A DNA stretch of 64,000 nucleotides, from positions 61,610,659 to 61,674,658 of the forward strand of contig CM049313.1 in assembly GCA_026874595.1 (NCBI GenBank), written 5' to 3'. The notes beneath the pieces are model-generated. The model worked only from the letters and a program-made list of their open reading frames with translations, was not told where the DNA came from and searched no databases. The position numbers were made by a program, and so were the translations under genes. This DNA comes from Sipunculus nudus (Eukaryota > Annelida > Sipuncula > Golfingiida > Sipunculidae). Shown piece after piece: positions 23,872-34,850 of the stretch; the stretch's first letter is position 1; every line of letters begins with the position of its first letter.

Positions 23872-24190
23872 GCCTCCGCCATGCAGAAGGATATGGTTCA
23901 TCCCAGTTCGACCGTGTGTGTATGTGTCTGTGTGTGCGTGTATTTGTGTGTTTGTCCCTAATATATCTCGTGCAATAATGATTAGAATCCGTTGAAATTT
24001 TCATGGCATTTCGGGAATGAGCAAATGGAGAAACGAACAGGTTTTGTTGTTGACACGCAAATGATCCGTTCCAGGAAGGTGACCAAGGAATCACAAATGC
24101 ATAGTCACTTATGCACCAATGAACCTGGGAATATTGGCCTAATAAGTGAATGCAAACACGGTTTTTGGCAGCATCCTTTAATGTGGATAA
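23872..24190 (+). repeat. Dispersed repeat 'family B', copy 1
   Basis: Shares order and sequence with 37485-37775: a TG-rich head, then 'atgatccg', then 'cacttatgcac' with 'aatgaacct', then 'aagtgaatgcaaacacg' near the end. The two copies are in direct orientation. It is not coding. The frames here are chance. Confidence 0.65.
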
Positions 24191-24999
24191 AACATTGATT
24201 TTGCGGCAGATATCACGAAAAAATATCATAACAAAATAATCTGGAGTGTCATATGAGAAATTTTCATAAATATGGCTCTACTTTGACAAATCAGATGTTG
24301 GCGTAAGCAAGAGGTGGCTTCAACAGTTACATATACACACGAAAGACATTTCATTTATAGAGAAAATATATGAATTAGATGACTTAATAGTATTGTCCAT
24401 GTAAGGTTCAGTCATGCAGTTTGTTTTGAGGCTTCAGGTCTGTGCAAATGTTGCTAATGATAATAAAAATATATAAACTTTGTTTATCTTACAAGGCTTG
24501 TACAACTAGTTTTAATGACTACTACGAGGCAATCCGTGCATGGGAAGTTATTTACTATTTATTAGCTCTATACTATACGTTGTTGTTTCATCTGAGACTG
24601 CAATGTTTGCTACGGAGAGCATGTGGAATTACATCTAGGACACACTCCCATTAACAATTATTGTTTGGCCTCGATGAATTCTCCTTGAACTATAAATTGA
24701 TTTTTTTTATCTGAATCCACATTTATTAAAAGTCATGGAGAGACTCTGACACACTTTTATAGATTTTTTTTTTGTTAAAAGGTGTAATTTGGTCGGACAT
24801 TTATTAATTTTTGGATTCAAGTTGTGCATTGTTACATTTTGATCTGATTATTATGGCACATTGATTTTTACGATTAGACGTGTGTATTTTTATTACTTTA
24901 AACTTTATTAAAAACCCTTTATTCAACGTGGATGGTTCAACTATAGCTATGTTATAACTATAATGCGTGGGGCGCTCTTTATGGCTTAGTCTTGTAATC
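24191..24999. other. AT-rich non-coding stretch
   Basis: Nothing supported. Confidence 0.4.
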
Positions 25000-25160
25000 T
25001 GTAGTGTTGGAGTTAACCGGAGGACTTGAAGAAAACCATCGGCCTTGGAAGGGCCGCGTTACAACAGGCCGCTTTCCACCAGCCACGCCCGAAAGAGAAA
25101 GCGGGTGTCCAGCGCGAAGAGAGCCGGTCGTGTTATCACTGGACTGCCAAGGCCAGTATA
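25000..25160. other. GC-rich island of unknown nature
   Basis: A sharply GC-rich block ('gaagggccgcgttacaacag', 'gagagccggtcgtgttatca') sits in AT-rich surroundings and is open in two plus-strand frames and one minus-strand frame. It has no convincing splice sites or motif. It may be the body of a SINE or LINE fragment, or a small CpG island. Confidence 0.3.
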
Positions 25161-26328
25161 CATATATTTGCATTGAACAGATTATTCCCTTTGCTCATGG
25201 GAGGAATAAAGAAATCAATCCATCTACTGTTGACTCTCCGCCGATATTTTCGATTCTGTAACCACTACTCCTTCCATTTTCGTCCGTCGTGGAGTTGGCG
25301 ACTATTATTCATTATCAATTAAACCATAGGGTTATTGTGTTCATTTGACCGGCCTATCTTTATTATTGCTTGGTTTTGATTGGCCTTTGTGGTCAACTTA
25401 AACGACAAGCACTCAAGCAGGCGATACCTATACCAAGGATTGGGTGGCTTAGTCAATACTTTTATATATATAAGATTTTCTTAAAAGTATATTTAGTTTT
25501 GGAATGTTTCATCGGTGACCATGTGTCCACAAAAATCTTATCAATTATAGTTATAAATAAAATCTTATAGGCCATAGATCTTGCGAAACGACATTAAAAC
25601 CACGTAGCTTTAACATTTTGTTATCAGTTGTTAACACCGAGTATCCCGATGATATAACAGAAGATATCGATGTCCAGATGTGTGCCTATATGAATCCCCG
25701 AGTTGATTATTATTCAACTTCTATAAATAACGTAACAAATTTAGATAACATGTCCAAATGTTCTATGCAGCTATCTAATATCTACGTCGTCCCGATTTCT
25801 CCTGGATATCACTCGATGTCGCCTCTCTGTCGAAACACGTGATAAACCAGGTCTACCAATCTCGGTAACACATAGGAGATATTCTGGCAACTTCGGTTTA
25901 TATTGAGAAATATCGGCGTAACATCAGGAGACACCCGAAGAGATCGGCAAACATCGGAACAAAGCCGAGTTTCCCGGTGATAACCGATGTCTATCGAGGT
26001 CCAGATGTGTGCCGATGATTCCCGTCGTTGTTCCGATGTCTTCACGATAAAAAAAGTTGGGATTTTTAGCATTATAAAAAATGTTCTAAATGTCTCTGGA
26101 ATATTGTTTTACGATTTCAGGTTTGCCCGATGTTTCTTGGTGACTCCTGTTGTAGTCCCGACGTCACTTTCGGGACAAATAGCGCACATCATCGGCCAAA
26201 TGTAAACCCTGTTTTACTTTAATTTAAACCCTAAATTAAGTGTTTTTCAGATAAATTAGCTTTCTTACTCAAATGGCATGAACCTTTTGCTGATGACAGC
26301 AAATTCTTTAATATATATTTTGTCGATT

Positions 26329-26330
<2 letters not shown>
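25161..26330. other. Non-coding stretch with a degenerate repeat
   Basis: Between about 25640 and 26050, near-repeats of 'cgatgtccagatgtgtgcc' (25668 and 25986) and clustered 'tatcg/cgatgtc' words suggest an old, decayed tandem or duplicated segment. No gene. Confidence 0.35.

Positions 26331-26370
<40 letters not shown>
26331..26370. repeat. (AG)n microsatellite
   Basis: About 40 bp of AG dinucleotides. Confidence 0.95.
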
Positions 26371-26371
<1 letters not shown>

Positions 26372-26944
26372 ACTATACAGCAATATACAGATACAAACAA
26401 AGTTGTACTCTTAAATGCTGATTTGACGTCATCAGGTATGGTCACGTACACGACTTCTCTAAATCGTATTGTATGAATCATTTATAAACGCGGTCGGTCG
26501 AAGAGTGCGGTCTGAGGGTCACATACCACATACAGATCCCTCAAAGAGCCCCTCAAGGCGTGTTTAATCAGCATTCATGACAGCATACTCTGAAAAGCAA
26601 CAGAAATTCTTTGAACTTTTTCGTTATCCAAGGAAAACCACAAGGTGACCGATATCCAACGAATAGCAAGAGAACAAAAAAAACATATAAATACATATAT
26701 GCTTATCAAACTGATGGAATATTCCAGTTACGACCAGGATACTCGTGATATTTTATTATGACAGACAGTGACACCTGTCAACATGGCTATTGAGGGTCCT
26801 TGTGTACATGGCTATGAAAGGCCATGAATACACTGCGGCTTGTGGAGGACTCGAATCTACCAGTGTTTGACCAAGTCACCGTTAACATAATATTACATTA
26901 CTATCTCAATAATAATTATATGGGCCACACCAAATGTATATCTG

Positions 26945-26945
<1 letters not shown>

Positions 26946-27000
<55 letters not shown>

Positions 27001-27030
27001 TCTCTCTGTCTGTCTGTCTGTCTGCCTGTC
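26946..27030. repeat. (CT)n(AC)n(TCTG)n compound microsatellite
   Basis: About 44 bp of CT, then AC, then TCTG tetranucleotides. Confidence 0.95.
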
Positions 27031-27204
27031 ATTAATGTTGTTTATACACCACAAAAAGCGAGAAAAAATTGAATGTATTAATAAATTTTTATTAATTGCT
27101 AATTTTAAATTTACATGATGAATATTAGAGAAAAAAGACAAATGGAACAGCAGCAAAGCAAGGTAATAAATGATAATTGTATCCCCAGACAAAGTTGGGA
27201 TAAT

Positions 27205-28755
27205 ATGGTTTCATAGCCGCCGCCGACGCAGAAAAAATCTGTTGAGCGGGATAACTCGATATAGGTAAGAGGACGAAGCCTGTTTAAAAATGGGGTTATG
27301 ACCTATGCTAAGAGAGTGACCTTGACCTTGAATAGGTTCATTCTTGCTAAAAAATTACACAAATTCTTGAATATCTCAAGAAAACTTGTATAAATATGTC
27401 CATAAATCAAGGTGACCGAAGATCTTGGATAGCCTTATGACGTGCCGGAAACTTGTGGCGCCACCTATTATTCTTTTCTTGTTTTCACGCCTTTTAATAC
27501 CCTTATTATCGCCACTTTACAGTACTGTGGGCATTATAAGTAAAAACTAATGGAGAGATTTCTTTCATATTATGAACATGATGAGAGATGGGTTATGGGA
27601 TGAGGTGCATTCAAATTTGGGTCATACCCTTTACCAAGAGATAGGGCCTTGACCTTGAATATTTCTATATATTTTGTGAAAATCACACACCTGATCTTAT
27701 GATATCTGAAGTGTTGATGGCAATATGGATTTCAAACGTGACTTATATAAGGCCCACCACTAAAGTAAGAACCCTATAGGTTCTAGGGTCATAGGGCAAA
27801 GGTCAAGGTCACAGGACTCACATCTTTAAAGATATTGTGGATGCATTTAAGCCAAACTTTTAATCTCAGATCTTCCATCTTGTACATATAGCTCACCTGC
27901 CAATAGTGGATGATCCATATCAAGATTGGGATCATAAGGTCAAAGGACCAGACCACAGGTATCATATGTCAAAAAATTAGTTTCCGGATGATAATTTCAG
28001 CTTTAATTGATGTATGGATTTCAAACTTGACTTATATATGGCCAATCAATAAAGCAAGAATTCTATTGATTTTGGGGTCATGAGACCAAAAGTCAAGGTC
28101 GAAGGACCAACATCTTTAAAAGATTATGGATGCAACTAAACCAAACTTTTCACCTCTGACCTTTCACTTTGCACATTTAGCTCACCTACCAATAGAGGAA
28201 GATCTATATCAATTTTGGGGTTACAGGGTCAAAGGTGAAGGTCACAGGAACCATCTGTCCAAAAAATTCATTTCCTTATGGTAACTCCAGCTTGGATTGA
28301 TATATGGGTTTCAAACTTGACTTATATTTGGCCAATCAATATAGGATTGAGTCAAAGGTCAAGGTCACAGGACACACATCTTTGAAAAGATTGTAGATAC
28401 ATTTCAAGCAAAACGTTTCATCCTTAGCACCCCTCTTGCAAATATAGTTCACCTGCCAATGGGCGACGATTCCTATCAATTTTTGGGTCAAAAGGTCAAA
28501 GGTCAATGTGACAGGAGCCATCTGTTCTCAAATCTTTGGAGACAGAATATTGTTAAACCCCATTATTATGAAGTACTGCATCTGTTCCCTTCAAATTTGA
28601 CACAACAATCTCCACCAAGCTGACAAGTTAAAATATTTTGACCTAGGCCTTGTCATGTGTCAATTTATACTTCAGAAGAAGGGTGCCTATTTTAGAAGGG
28701 GAATGCTTTATATGTCTTGGGATACTACGGCATCTCCACTGCCAGAAATCTCTAG
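27205..28755 (+). repeat. Dispersed repeat with internal units of about 265-290 bp ('aggtcaaggtca' type)
   Basis: It opens with 'catagccgccgccgacgcag' and 'gggataactcgatatagg'. It then contains three to four diverged units carrying the ordered landmarks 'caaggtcacagga', 'catctttaaa', 'agctcacctgccaatag', 'ttcaaacttgacttat' and 'ggccaatcaat'. The 'aaggtca' landmark falls near 27800, 28092 and 28356. I associate this type with molluscan repetitive DNA. It is non-coding, and its frames (for example 28336-28521 minus) are by-products. Confidence 0.7.
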
Positions 28756-28765
28756 TTAATTAACT

Positions 28766-29150
28766 GGCCTCTGTGGCTCAGGGATAAAGTACAGGACTAA
28801 AACCGGGAGATCGTGAGTTCGAATCTCAGCCGAGGCGGTGAGATTATTTTGCGGTCGGCCCCGAAACAGGGTAAGCGGTCTGCAGCCTTATTGGAAGGCC
28901 ATGCCCATAGGCTGTGTTTCACTCACAAAACGAGTGCGCCTTTCAGGGGTTCCTCGGTGGTATGACTCAGCAATTGGGACGATTACGCACCCATGGCCCG
29001 CAGGCGCAGTAGCCACCGGGCTAGGTTGACGCCAGAATATAAAATTAGAGGAAGCCTGTGATACTGCCCTGTCACGCAGTCCGACACCTGAATGGAATTC
29101 TGCAGGTGTACATATACGTAGTTAATCTAGCATTAAAAATTTGAGACGGT
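28766..29150 (+). mobile_element. tRNA-derived SINE
   Basis: The head (28767-28836) folds like a tRNA. GCCTCTG pairs with CCGAGGC at six of seven acceptor positions. An A-box-like TGGCTCAGGG is followed by a perfect B-box GTTCGAATC flanked by a TGAG/CTCA T-stem. A tRNA-unrelated GC-rich body follows (28840-29110), then an A-rich tail. The imperfect words 'agttaat' on both sides may be target-site duplications. The anticodon arm is degenerate, so this is a SINE head rather than a working tRNA gene. Confidence 0.75.
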
Positions 29151-29415
29151 TACCTCCATCATTAAAAAATATTAAAAAAAAGTATTAATTAATACAAGCT
29201 ATATTAATACAAGTTGGGTTGTGCGTCTAAATTATGTTGAAACAGAATAGAAAGCTGTTATTGCATCATTTTTTTGCTTATTAATTTGACTTATATTTTA
29301 AATATTCATTTTCCTTTCTTTATTGTATAAACCTGGTCCTAAAAAAGTGGTACAATCTCTTTCATTAGTTTCAAACATTTAACATAAATGACGGAATAGA
29401 AAATACATCTTTCAG

Positions 29416-29501
29416 TTGCAGTGGCCTTGCAAGAAATTCCTTCCAAATGCCAGCAGCGCAGTGGCCTCAGACACGAACTTTGCACTTCCCCCATTGACGA
29501 G
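29416..29501 (+). other. Exon-like segment (weak)
   Basis: A decent acceptor 'acatctttcag' (to 29415) and a fair donor ACGAG|gtgaca (29501/29502) bracket 86 bp that is open in two of three plus-strand frames. One frame reads L-Q-W-P-C-K-K-F-L-P and onward. Neither open frame is compatible in phase with the coding exon at 30967, so at best it would be part of a 5' UTR there. It overlaps a 60-codon minus-strand frame (29339-29521), also unrecognised. Confidence 0.15.
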
Positions 29502-29613
29502 GTGACAATACTAGCAACCACTAGTCTAACATATCGGATGTGTTTATATGACAGACGAGGGTATGGGGTTTACCCCATGTCTACTTGCACACCTTGATAT
29601 ATATCTGAAGACG

Positions 29614-29900
29614 TATAAAACAGTGGTCGTGGGTTTTTGCCCTAAATGCATATGTTGGAGTCACTCGTGTGTTGAATTGATGAAGCTGTCTGTTGAATAG
29701 GCACACTTGGCACAGTTATCTTTTGTTCTCTCTTTCACCAAAAAGAAGGCTGACATACGGAAATCTGACTGTAGATGTTCTCATATGGCGGACACAAAGG
29801 AACTGATCTATTGCAAAATACAAGAAGACGGAACGTCCAGGCATTTGATTGGATAGTGGGCTTAGTACAAATCTCTGATTGCAACTATTGTCTTTTTCAG
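29614..29900 (+). promoter_or_regulatory. Possible promoter and 5' exon, or ratchet splice site, before the Cys-rich gene
   Basis: TATAAAA at 29614-29620 could place a transcription start near 29645. At the other end a strong donor CAG|gtaagtataa begins at 29901, preceded by an equally strong acceptor tract 'ttgtctttttcag'. Either 29645-29900 is a non-coding first exon, or 29900/29901 is a recursive splice site. An ATGGCGG at about 29786 opens only 23 codons before TAG. If this segment is spliced to 30967, the frame leading into the Cys-rich protein contains an in-frame stop upstream of its ATG. Confidence 0.35.
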
Positions 29901-30966
29901 GTAAGTATAATTAATGTATATGCAATGGCATTGAGCTTTGGTTCTTAAGACTTGCACAAGGTTTTGATAATATTTAATAAAAATCGACCATCATTCTTTA
30001 TTTTAGTTTCACCATTATGTCCGATGGTTGGAAGATGCGTAGTAAATTATTATATACACAAAATGATTAAATTTTAGTTGTTACTTATAAGTATTATCGA
30101 TATGCAGGGCGTATAAACCGTTCTCACGATCCCAGAAAGTACGGATATATATGAGATATAGCAACGATTCGTTTTTTGTTCAACTATACCGATTGCAAAG
30201 TGCGTTCTGTTTCTTCTCTCCTGCATGTTCAGAAACAATTTACGTTGATATATCGCTTTTTAAGCATTCATTATCAACCTTCATTAGAGGTAAACCTACT
30301 TATGAGGTCTGATGTTAATTGGTCGTTAAAATATATTCTGAATTAAATAAATTAACCATGCATTTAACCCATGACTTTGAAAGTATTGCAAGGGCAATTA
30401 ACACGCCATCAAGAATTTATCGGGCCCTAAATTATGCACATTCATATGGTAAACAAAAAGCACTAAAAAGCGCGGAAAGAGGATACGACCAGTCTCGTTT
30501 TATTTTAAACAATCTGGGTACATTTCTATGAATTAATTTTTATTTGTTTTGTTTTTGTACAGACATGCTTAATTATTACGTTGAAAACGCACGCGTCAGG
30601 ACTTACAAAGTAACCTTTTGAAATTGACTATTGGACAGTAATTCCCGAATATATTTCCGCCAAAATGCCATAATTTTGTTAAAGTGTCAGGCCGCAATTG
30701 TTGGTTAAGAATTCACTCTAATGTATTCTATTTTGCTCATTGCTCCGTTATTTTTTTAAGATATTTTGTGCATACATTGAGCTTTCATTATTTAAATACT
30801 AACTTTAACTTTCCAGTGAGAAGAGTACTACTTATCTCAATTACTTATTATTTCCCCGTTTTTTTAGTAAATTTACGCTCTAAATAATTGTTTTTATTTA
30901 ATTTCGAACGGTTGTTAGACCATATCTGTTCCATTATTTTTGCAATATTTGTTTCTTCTGTTCCAG

Positions 30967-31119
30967 ACGCATATAGTCCTGTAATGTGCTGCACAGGCCA
31001 ACGCTGCTTCCGCATAAACTGCGCATGCGTGTGCTTCCGGTGTCGCAATTGTGGTGATTGTGCACGCGTGTTTGGTGGAGCGCCAGGAATCGGCCTCGTT
31101 CTGGCAACAGAACCCCTAG
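30967..31119 (+). CDS. Small Cys-rich CaaX protein, exon with start codon
   Basis: The 153-bp segment has a strong acceptor ('gtttcttctgttccag', to 30966) and a strong donor (CTAG|gtaagtatc, 31120). It is open only in the frame requiring one base from upstream and it ends in the same phase. ATG at 30984-30986 (G at -3) is the first in-frame start. From there the protein begins M-C-C, and nine of the first 26 residues are Cys (positions 2, 3, 8, 13, 15, 17, 20, 23, 26). A Gly/Ala/Leu stretch follows (about 31-41). An N-terminal Cys cluster suggests S-palmitoylation or metal binding; this is inference. Joined to 31812-31996 the product is 106 residues. I recognise no family. CpG content is high in this exon compared with its intron flanks. 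Confidence 0.6.
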
Positions 31120-31289
31120 GTAAGTATCTCACAGACATGAATATGTAGGACCAGAAAAACAACTCATTTTAGAAAAAAAGATTATTACGTATTTCTGAAG
31201 ATATATACATGAATAAGAATAAAGGATATATTGTTCTGCTGATTCGCCGCTCCCACTTGGATCATTTTTTTTTTCTTGTGCAAGTGAAG

Positions 31290-31495
31290 ACAAGGTCCGG
31301 GGGGGGGGGGGGAGTCCAGGGGGTCCGGACCCTTCCCCCCCCCCTCCCATTTTTTTTTTTTTTGCTTTGCAACAACCTTCTTTTGCGGTTTCCAAACCAA
31401 TTTTTGCGACCTGGACCCCCTCTTTTCCGGACCAGAGGACCTTTGTGAGGTTTTCTTTATGTCTCCTCTTTCCAAAATCCTGGATCTGCCCCTGT
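31290..31495 (+). repeat. G-run dispersed repeat ('ggatctgcccctg' type), copy 1
   Basis: Poly(G), poly(C) and poly(T) runs are followed by 'ccaaaatcctggatctgccc'. The tail motif 'atcctggat(c)cacccctg' recurs at 37225-37245, and its reverse complement occurs at 34793-34803. It lies in the intron of the Cys-rich gene model and is non-coding. Confidence 0.5.
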
Positions 31496-31680
31496 AAATG
31501 GTGTACTGATTATATGCACCATTTCAAAAACTGGAGCAAAAATTTATATTTTCTAGGCAGACTGACAAAATTCCATTTGTTGTGTCTCGACCTAAAAAAA
31601 GCACAATACGTTTTGTACCTAGAGTCGCAAGGACAATAATTTGTGGCCTATTTAATTTATTCATACTTTCTTAATTGGTT

Positions 31681-31683
<3 letters not shown>

Positions 31684-31736
<53 letters not shown>
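31684..31736. repeat. (TA)n microsatellite
   Basis: About 52 bp of TA, located in the intron of the Cys-rich CaaX gene model. Confidence 0.95.
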
Positions 31737-31737
<1 letters not shown>

Positions 31738-31811
31738 GAAACTTAACTGAAACTCAACATATAGGCCTATCTGTATTGAAATCGGTGGTACAAATCATCT
31801 ATACGTTCCAG

Positions 31812-31996
31812 GGAAGCTGACAGGCAGTATAGTGAAAGGCAGACACAAAATACCTAAACCAGGTCCCCCGGAGGAACTTGCTCACCTGGAGGGGCGGAGA
31901 GGCAGGCTGTCATCCTCATCATCTACGTCATCAACTGACTCAAAACATGGCGAAGCCATGGTCAAAGCCGTCGGTGACGCATGCGCAATACAGTGA
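31812..31996 (+). CDS. Small Cys-rich CaaX protein, terminal exon
   Basis: An acceptor 'tctatacgttccag' ends at 31811. The exon continues the frame of 30967-31119 in matching phase (G|GG, Gly46) for 60 more codons to TGA at 31994-31996. It encodes a basic Pro/Gly stretch (G-R-H-K-I-P-K-P-G-P-P-E-E), then G-R-R-G-R-L, a Ser/Thr run (S-S-S-S-S-T-S-S-T) and the terminus C-A-I-Q. A C-terminal CaaX with Gln is the type usually farnesylated, so a membrane-anchored product is inferred. AATAAA lies at 32018-32023, only 22 bp after the stop, so the 3' UTR would be very short. In the alternative frames the exon closes quickly. Confidence 0.6.
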
Positions 31997-32017
31997 ACTG
32001 TACTTCCAGAAACAGTT

Positions 32018-32023
32018 AATAAA
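32018..32023 (+). terminator. Poly(A) signal of the Cys-rich CaaX gene model
   Basis: AATAAA 22 bp downstream of the stop codon. Confidence 0.5.
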
Positions 32024-32029
32024 ATCAAC

Positions 32030-34689
32030 GCTGTACATTATCGTGAGCTAATAATGGTTACATCTTCAACAAACCTTTACGAACGATTCTTTTAAACGTC
32101 TTTGTAAAGTTTATATTTGTTGAATAGTTTCTTCAGCCATAAAAGCCCTTTTTGTTTTCGCCTTGAGTATAATTTACTGTTAAGAATCTATTCAAAAGCA
32201 CGTTATGATGCAACTGCCATCAGGATTGCATTACAACCGTTACATACGCCCTGTATGTCAATAGTGTTCATTGCAGATCACGTTTTGCACCAAGACTGAA
32301 ATTGTGACGAATACATGTCAGTTATTGTATCTGAGCACCACATAGGCATTTTGTCTCGAATGGCATATCGATGTTAACGTAAAGCACGATAAGAAACTAT
32401 CAGACTGGGAAACGAGCAACCTGCTTGAGTGGCTCTCTTGATTGATTTTCATCCTGTAGCTTAAGTTTTTTGACAGTCCGTTTTGCACGGCTAAGCTAAA
32501 TATGTCAAAAATGATCGATTTACGGACTACACTGACAACTATATTAACCTTTTTTTTGGAGAAAAGTTTACAAATTCGACTAATATTACAAGCACGCTAG
32601 TGCCTTTTTGTTTCACAACGTTTAATTTATGATTATTATGCCTACCTATCTACGCTTTATGAGTACATGGATGAACAACTCTTACTATGCAGGTAAAGAT
32701 GGATGGCTTTATTGTAATGTCAATGCATCCAGAATTTTATCTTTAAATCCTAATCTGCCGTGCTTCCAGTTCAACTAAAGTCAGATATTGACCAGAAATG
32801 ACAGTAACAAAACACTGACGTTATATAATGCAGTATATTTAAGATAAATTCAGGCTTATCATCAATTATCTCCGGTGTGCTGCAGGTATTTAATTGTCGG
32901 GGTTCAAGTCGCCATGGCATGCTTACAGGATCTCGAGCTAAACTTTAGCAAATTGGTGGATGGACACAAGTGTCTGAAGAAAGAACAGTGTTTTTTTTCA
33001 ATATTATTTGTGCGGAATAACATTAATTTAGTGCCTCAATTCTATTTCTCAGTGAATTGTAAAAAGCACTGAAGGTATATATTTATGCATTTCTTGCTTT
33101 TTTTGTATTCCAAATAAGCATCCTGAACGAGGAGGACACCGTAACTGAAAACTCGGATCAAACATGGACCTATATACGTAGGTATTACACTTGCCGATGC
33201 ATGCTATAGTGCTGAAGAGTACTAACAGCCCTACACGTTTGTTATTGTGAAAAAAGATTTCGGACAGAAAAGACTACGCGGATTGTAAAATAAAGATTTT
33301 AAAAATCACAAATTGTCGTCGGGGATCGGGCCTCCCCAAAAACCATGACGTAATTTAGATGTATGTTTATTTGCCATGATGGCGTGAGCATGCATCTGTA
33401 TACCGTCGTTCACTTGATGTCCGAAGAACTACTATACCTGTATTTAAAAACCTAATTTATAAAAAGTAGTAATTTTTTTACTTAATTGCTTAACGAAGTG
33501 CAGGAGGGTAAACACTTCTGGACGAAAACTCTTGGATATTTTCTACTATTTTTCCCATTAGTAGTTCCTCTTATGGAACAGTTTAACGCAAATAATCTAA
33601 CTAGCTTTAACCTGTATGCATTTAAACTACGAGAGGACCTATATTATATGTTTTCTGCAAATCATTGTAAAAGGGATTCGACGCCACCTACCGGCAGGGT
33701 GCAGTGGACGTATCAATAAATAAAACTTTGTCGGAATTATTCTGCATTTTGTCTTGTTATTTATTTGCGCCCCCTGGCGGCAACAGCTAGGTTTATTGTG
33801 CTTAACTAAGAGGAACCGTATACATATAGTTATAATACTGAAAGGCCACTTTTTATTGTATAACATATAAGCGTTATGTCTAAGGATTCTATATAACCTT
33901 TTCTATAGCACGGGGGGGGGGGGGGAATACTTTGCATAGTAAAATATTATATGTTTGAAAATTCAATTTTTGCTTTACCTTTGCATGGGCGATACAAAGT
34001 ACATATTCTCCGAGGATATGTACTTTCAGGAATAGCTTATTCCGGAGTACTTTGATGCTTGTGCATAGTGATTCCATTTATTAATGTTTCGGAACAAGAA
34101 GTTTAAAGAGGAACAATGGTGAAAGCGAGGCTAATATAGAATGATAAGTGCAGTCCGTCTATAATATATTTGAAGGATAGAGGTTACATCAGTTGATTGA
34201 TATCCAAGAGATCGACACTGAGCTTGAGTTGGACTATCAGACAATTTTTGGCAAAAAGTATCACATATTCCAGGATATTTTCAAAGTTTATATATAGGGT
34301 TATCGTCTGTTTATAAGGGGAAAGGTCTTTTGACGGGAACTACAAGGCGATGTATTTTAACGGATTTTGAATGTTAAGTTTTAAGTTCAGCTGACGCTAT
34401 AGGGACTTTAGCGTATGTGTTCCTAGGTAATTTATAATTTTATTACATTGATCTAGTTACGGGGCGTTACATTGATTTTAAAAGGTACTTTAAAAGTTTC
34501 TTTTTAATTCAGTTTTGTAAAATTTCTAAACAAAATAGAAACAGAGATCTCAGTTAATGTAAAACAGTTCATTACATAAGAAATTTTAATAATTTCCTTT
34601 TTCGGAGAAACATATGTGCAAGTTTCAAGCAAAGTGTGAAGAATATAGACCTTAGGCCTTAAGGTTCTCAAACTGTCACTCTCTTGTGT
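32030..34689. other. Non-coding stretch, no gene supported
   Basis: A CTCF-consensus-like word (reverse complement CCGCCAGGGGGCGC) sits at about 33767-33780, and a G-run at 33911-33924. A 'ctatgcag|gtaaagatgg' juxtaposition near 32693 has a poor pyrimidine tract. The frames at 32117, 32875 and 33486 lack support. Confidence 0.4.
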
Positions 34690-34830
34690 GCGGCGGCTGA
34701 ACAAACAAAAAAAAAAAAAGGGGGGGGGGGGGGGGTTCCGGACTGCCAGAGAATGCCTGACTATGTGGATATGTAATGTGGATTTGCTGAAGCGGATCCA
34801 GGGGGTCAAGAGGGTCGGGACTCCTTTTTT
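34690..34830 (-). repeat. G-run dispersed repeat, copy 2 (inverted)
   Basis: An A-run then a G-run is followed by 'ttccggactgccagagaatg' and 'gcggatccagggg', the reverse complement of the tail motif seen at 31480 and 37230. Non-coding. Confidence 0.5.
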
Positions 34831-34850
34831 CAACCTCTACAACTTTTTTT

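Noticed and set aside
28767-28836. Functional tRNA gene
   Set aside because: The anticodon arm does not fold cleanly, one acceptor pair is lost, and a SINE body and A-rich tail follow directly.
32680-32700. Third ratchet-like AG|GTAAAG juxtaposition
   Set aside because: It lacks a pyrimidine tract and the donor is weaker than at the two reported sites.
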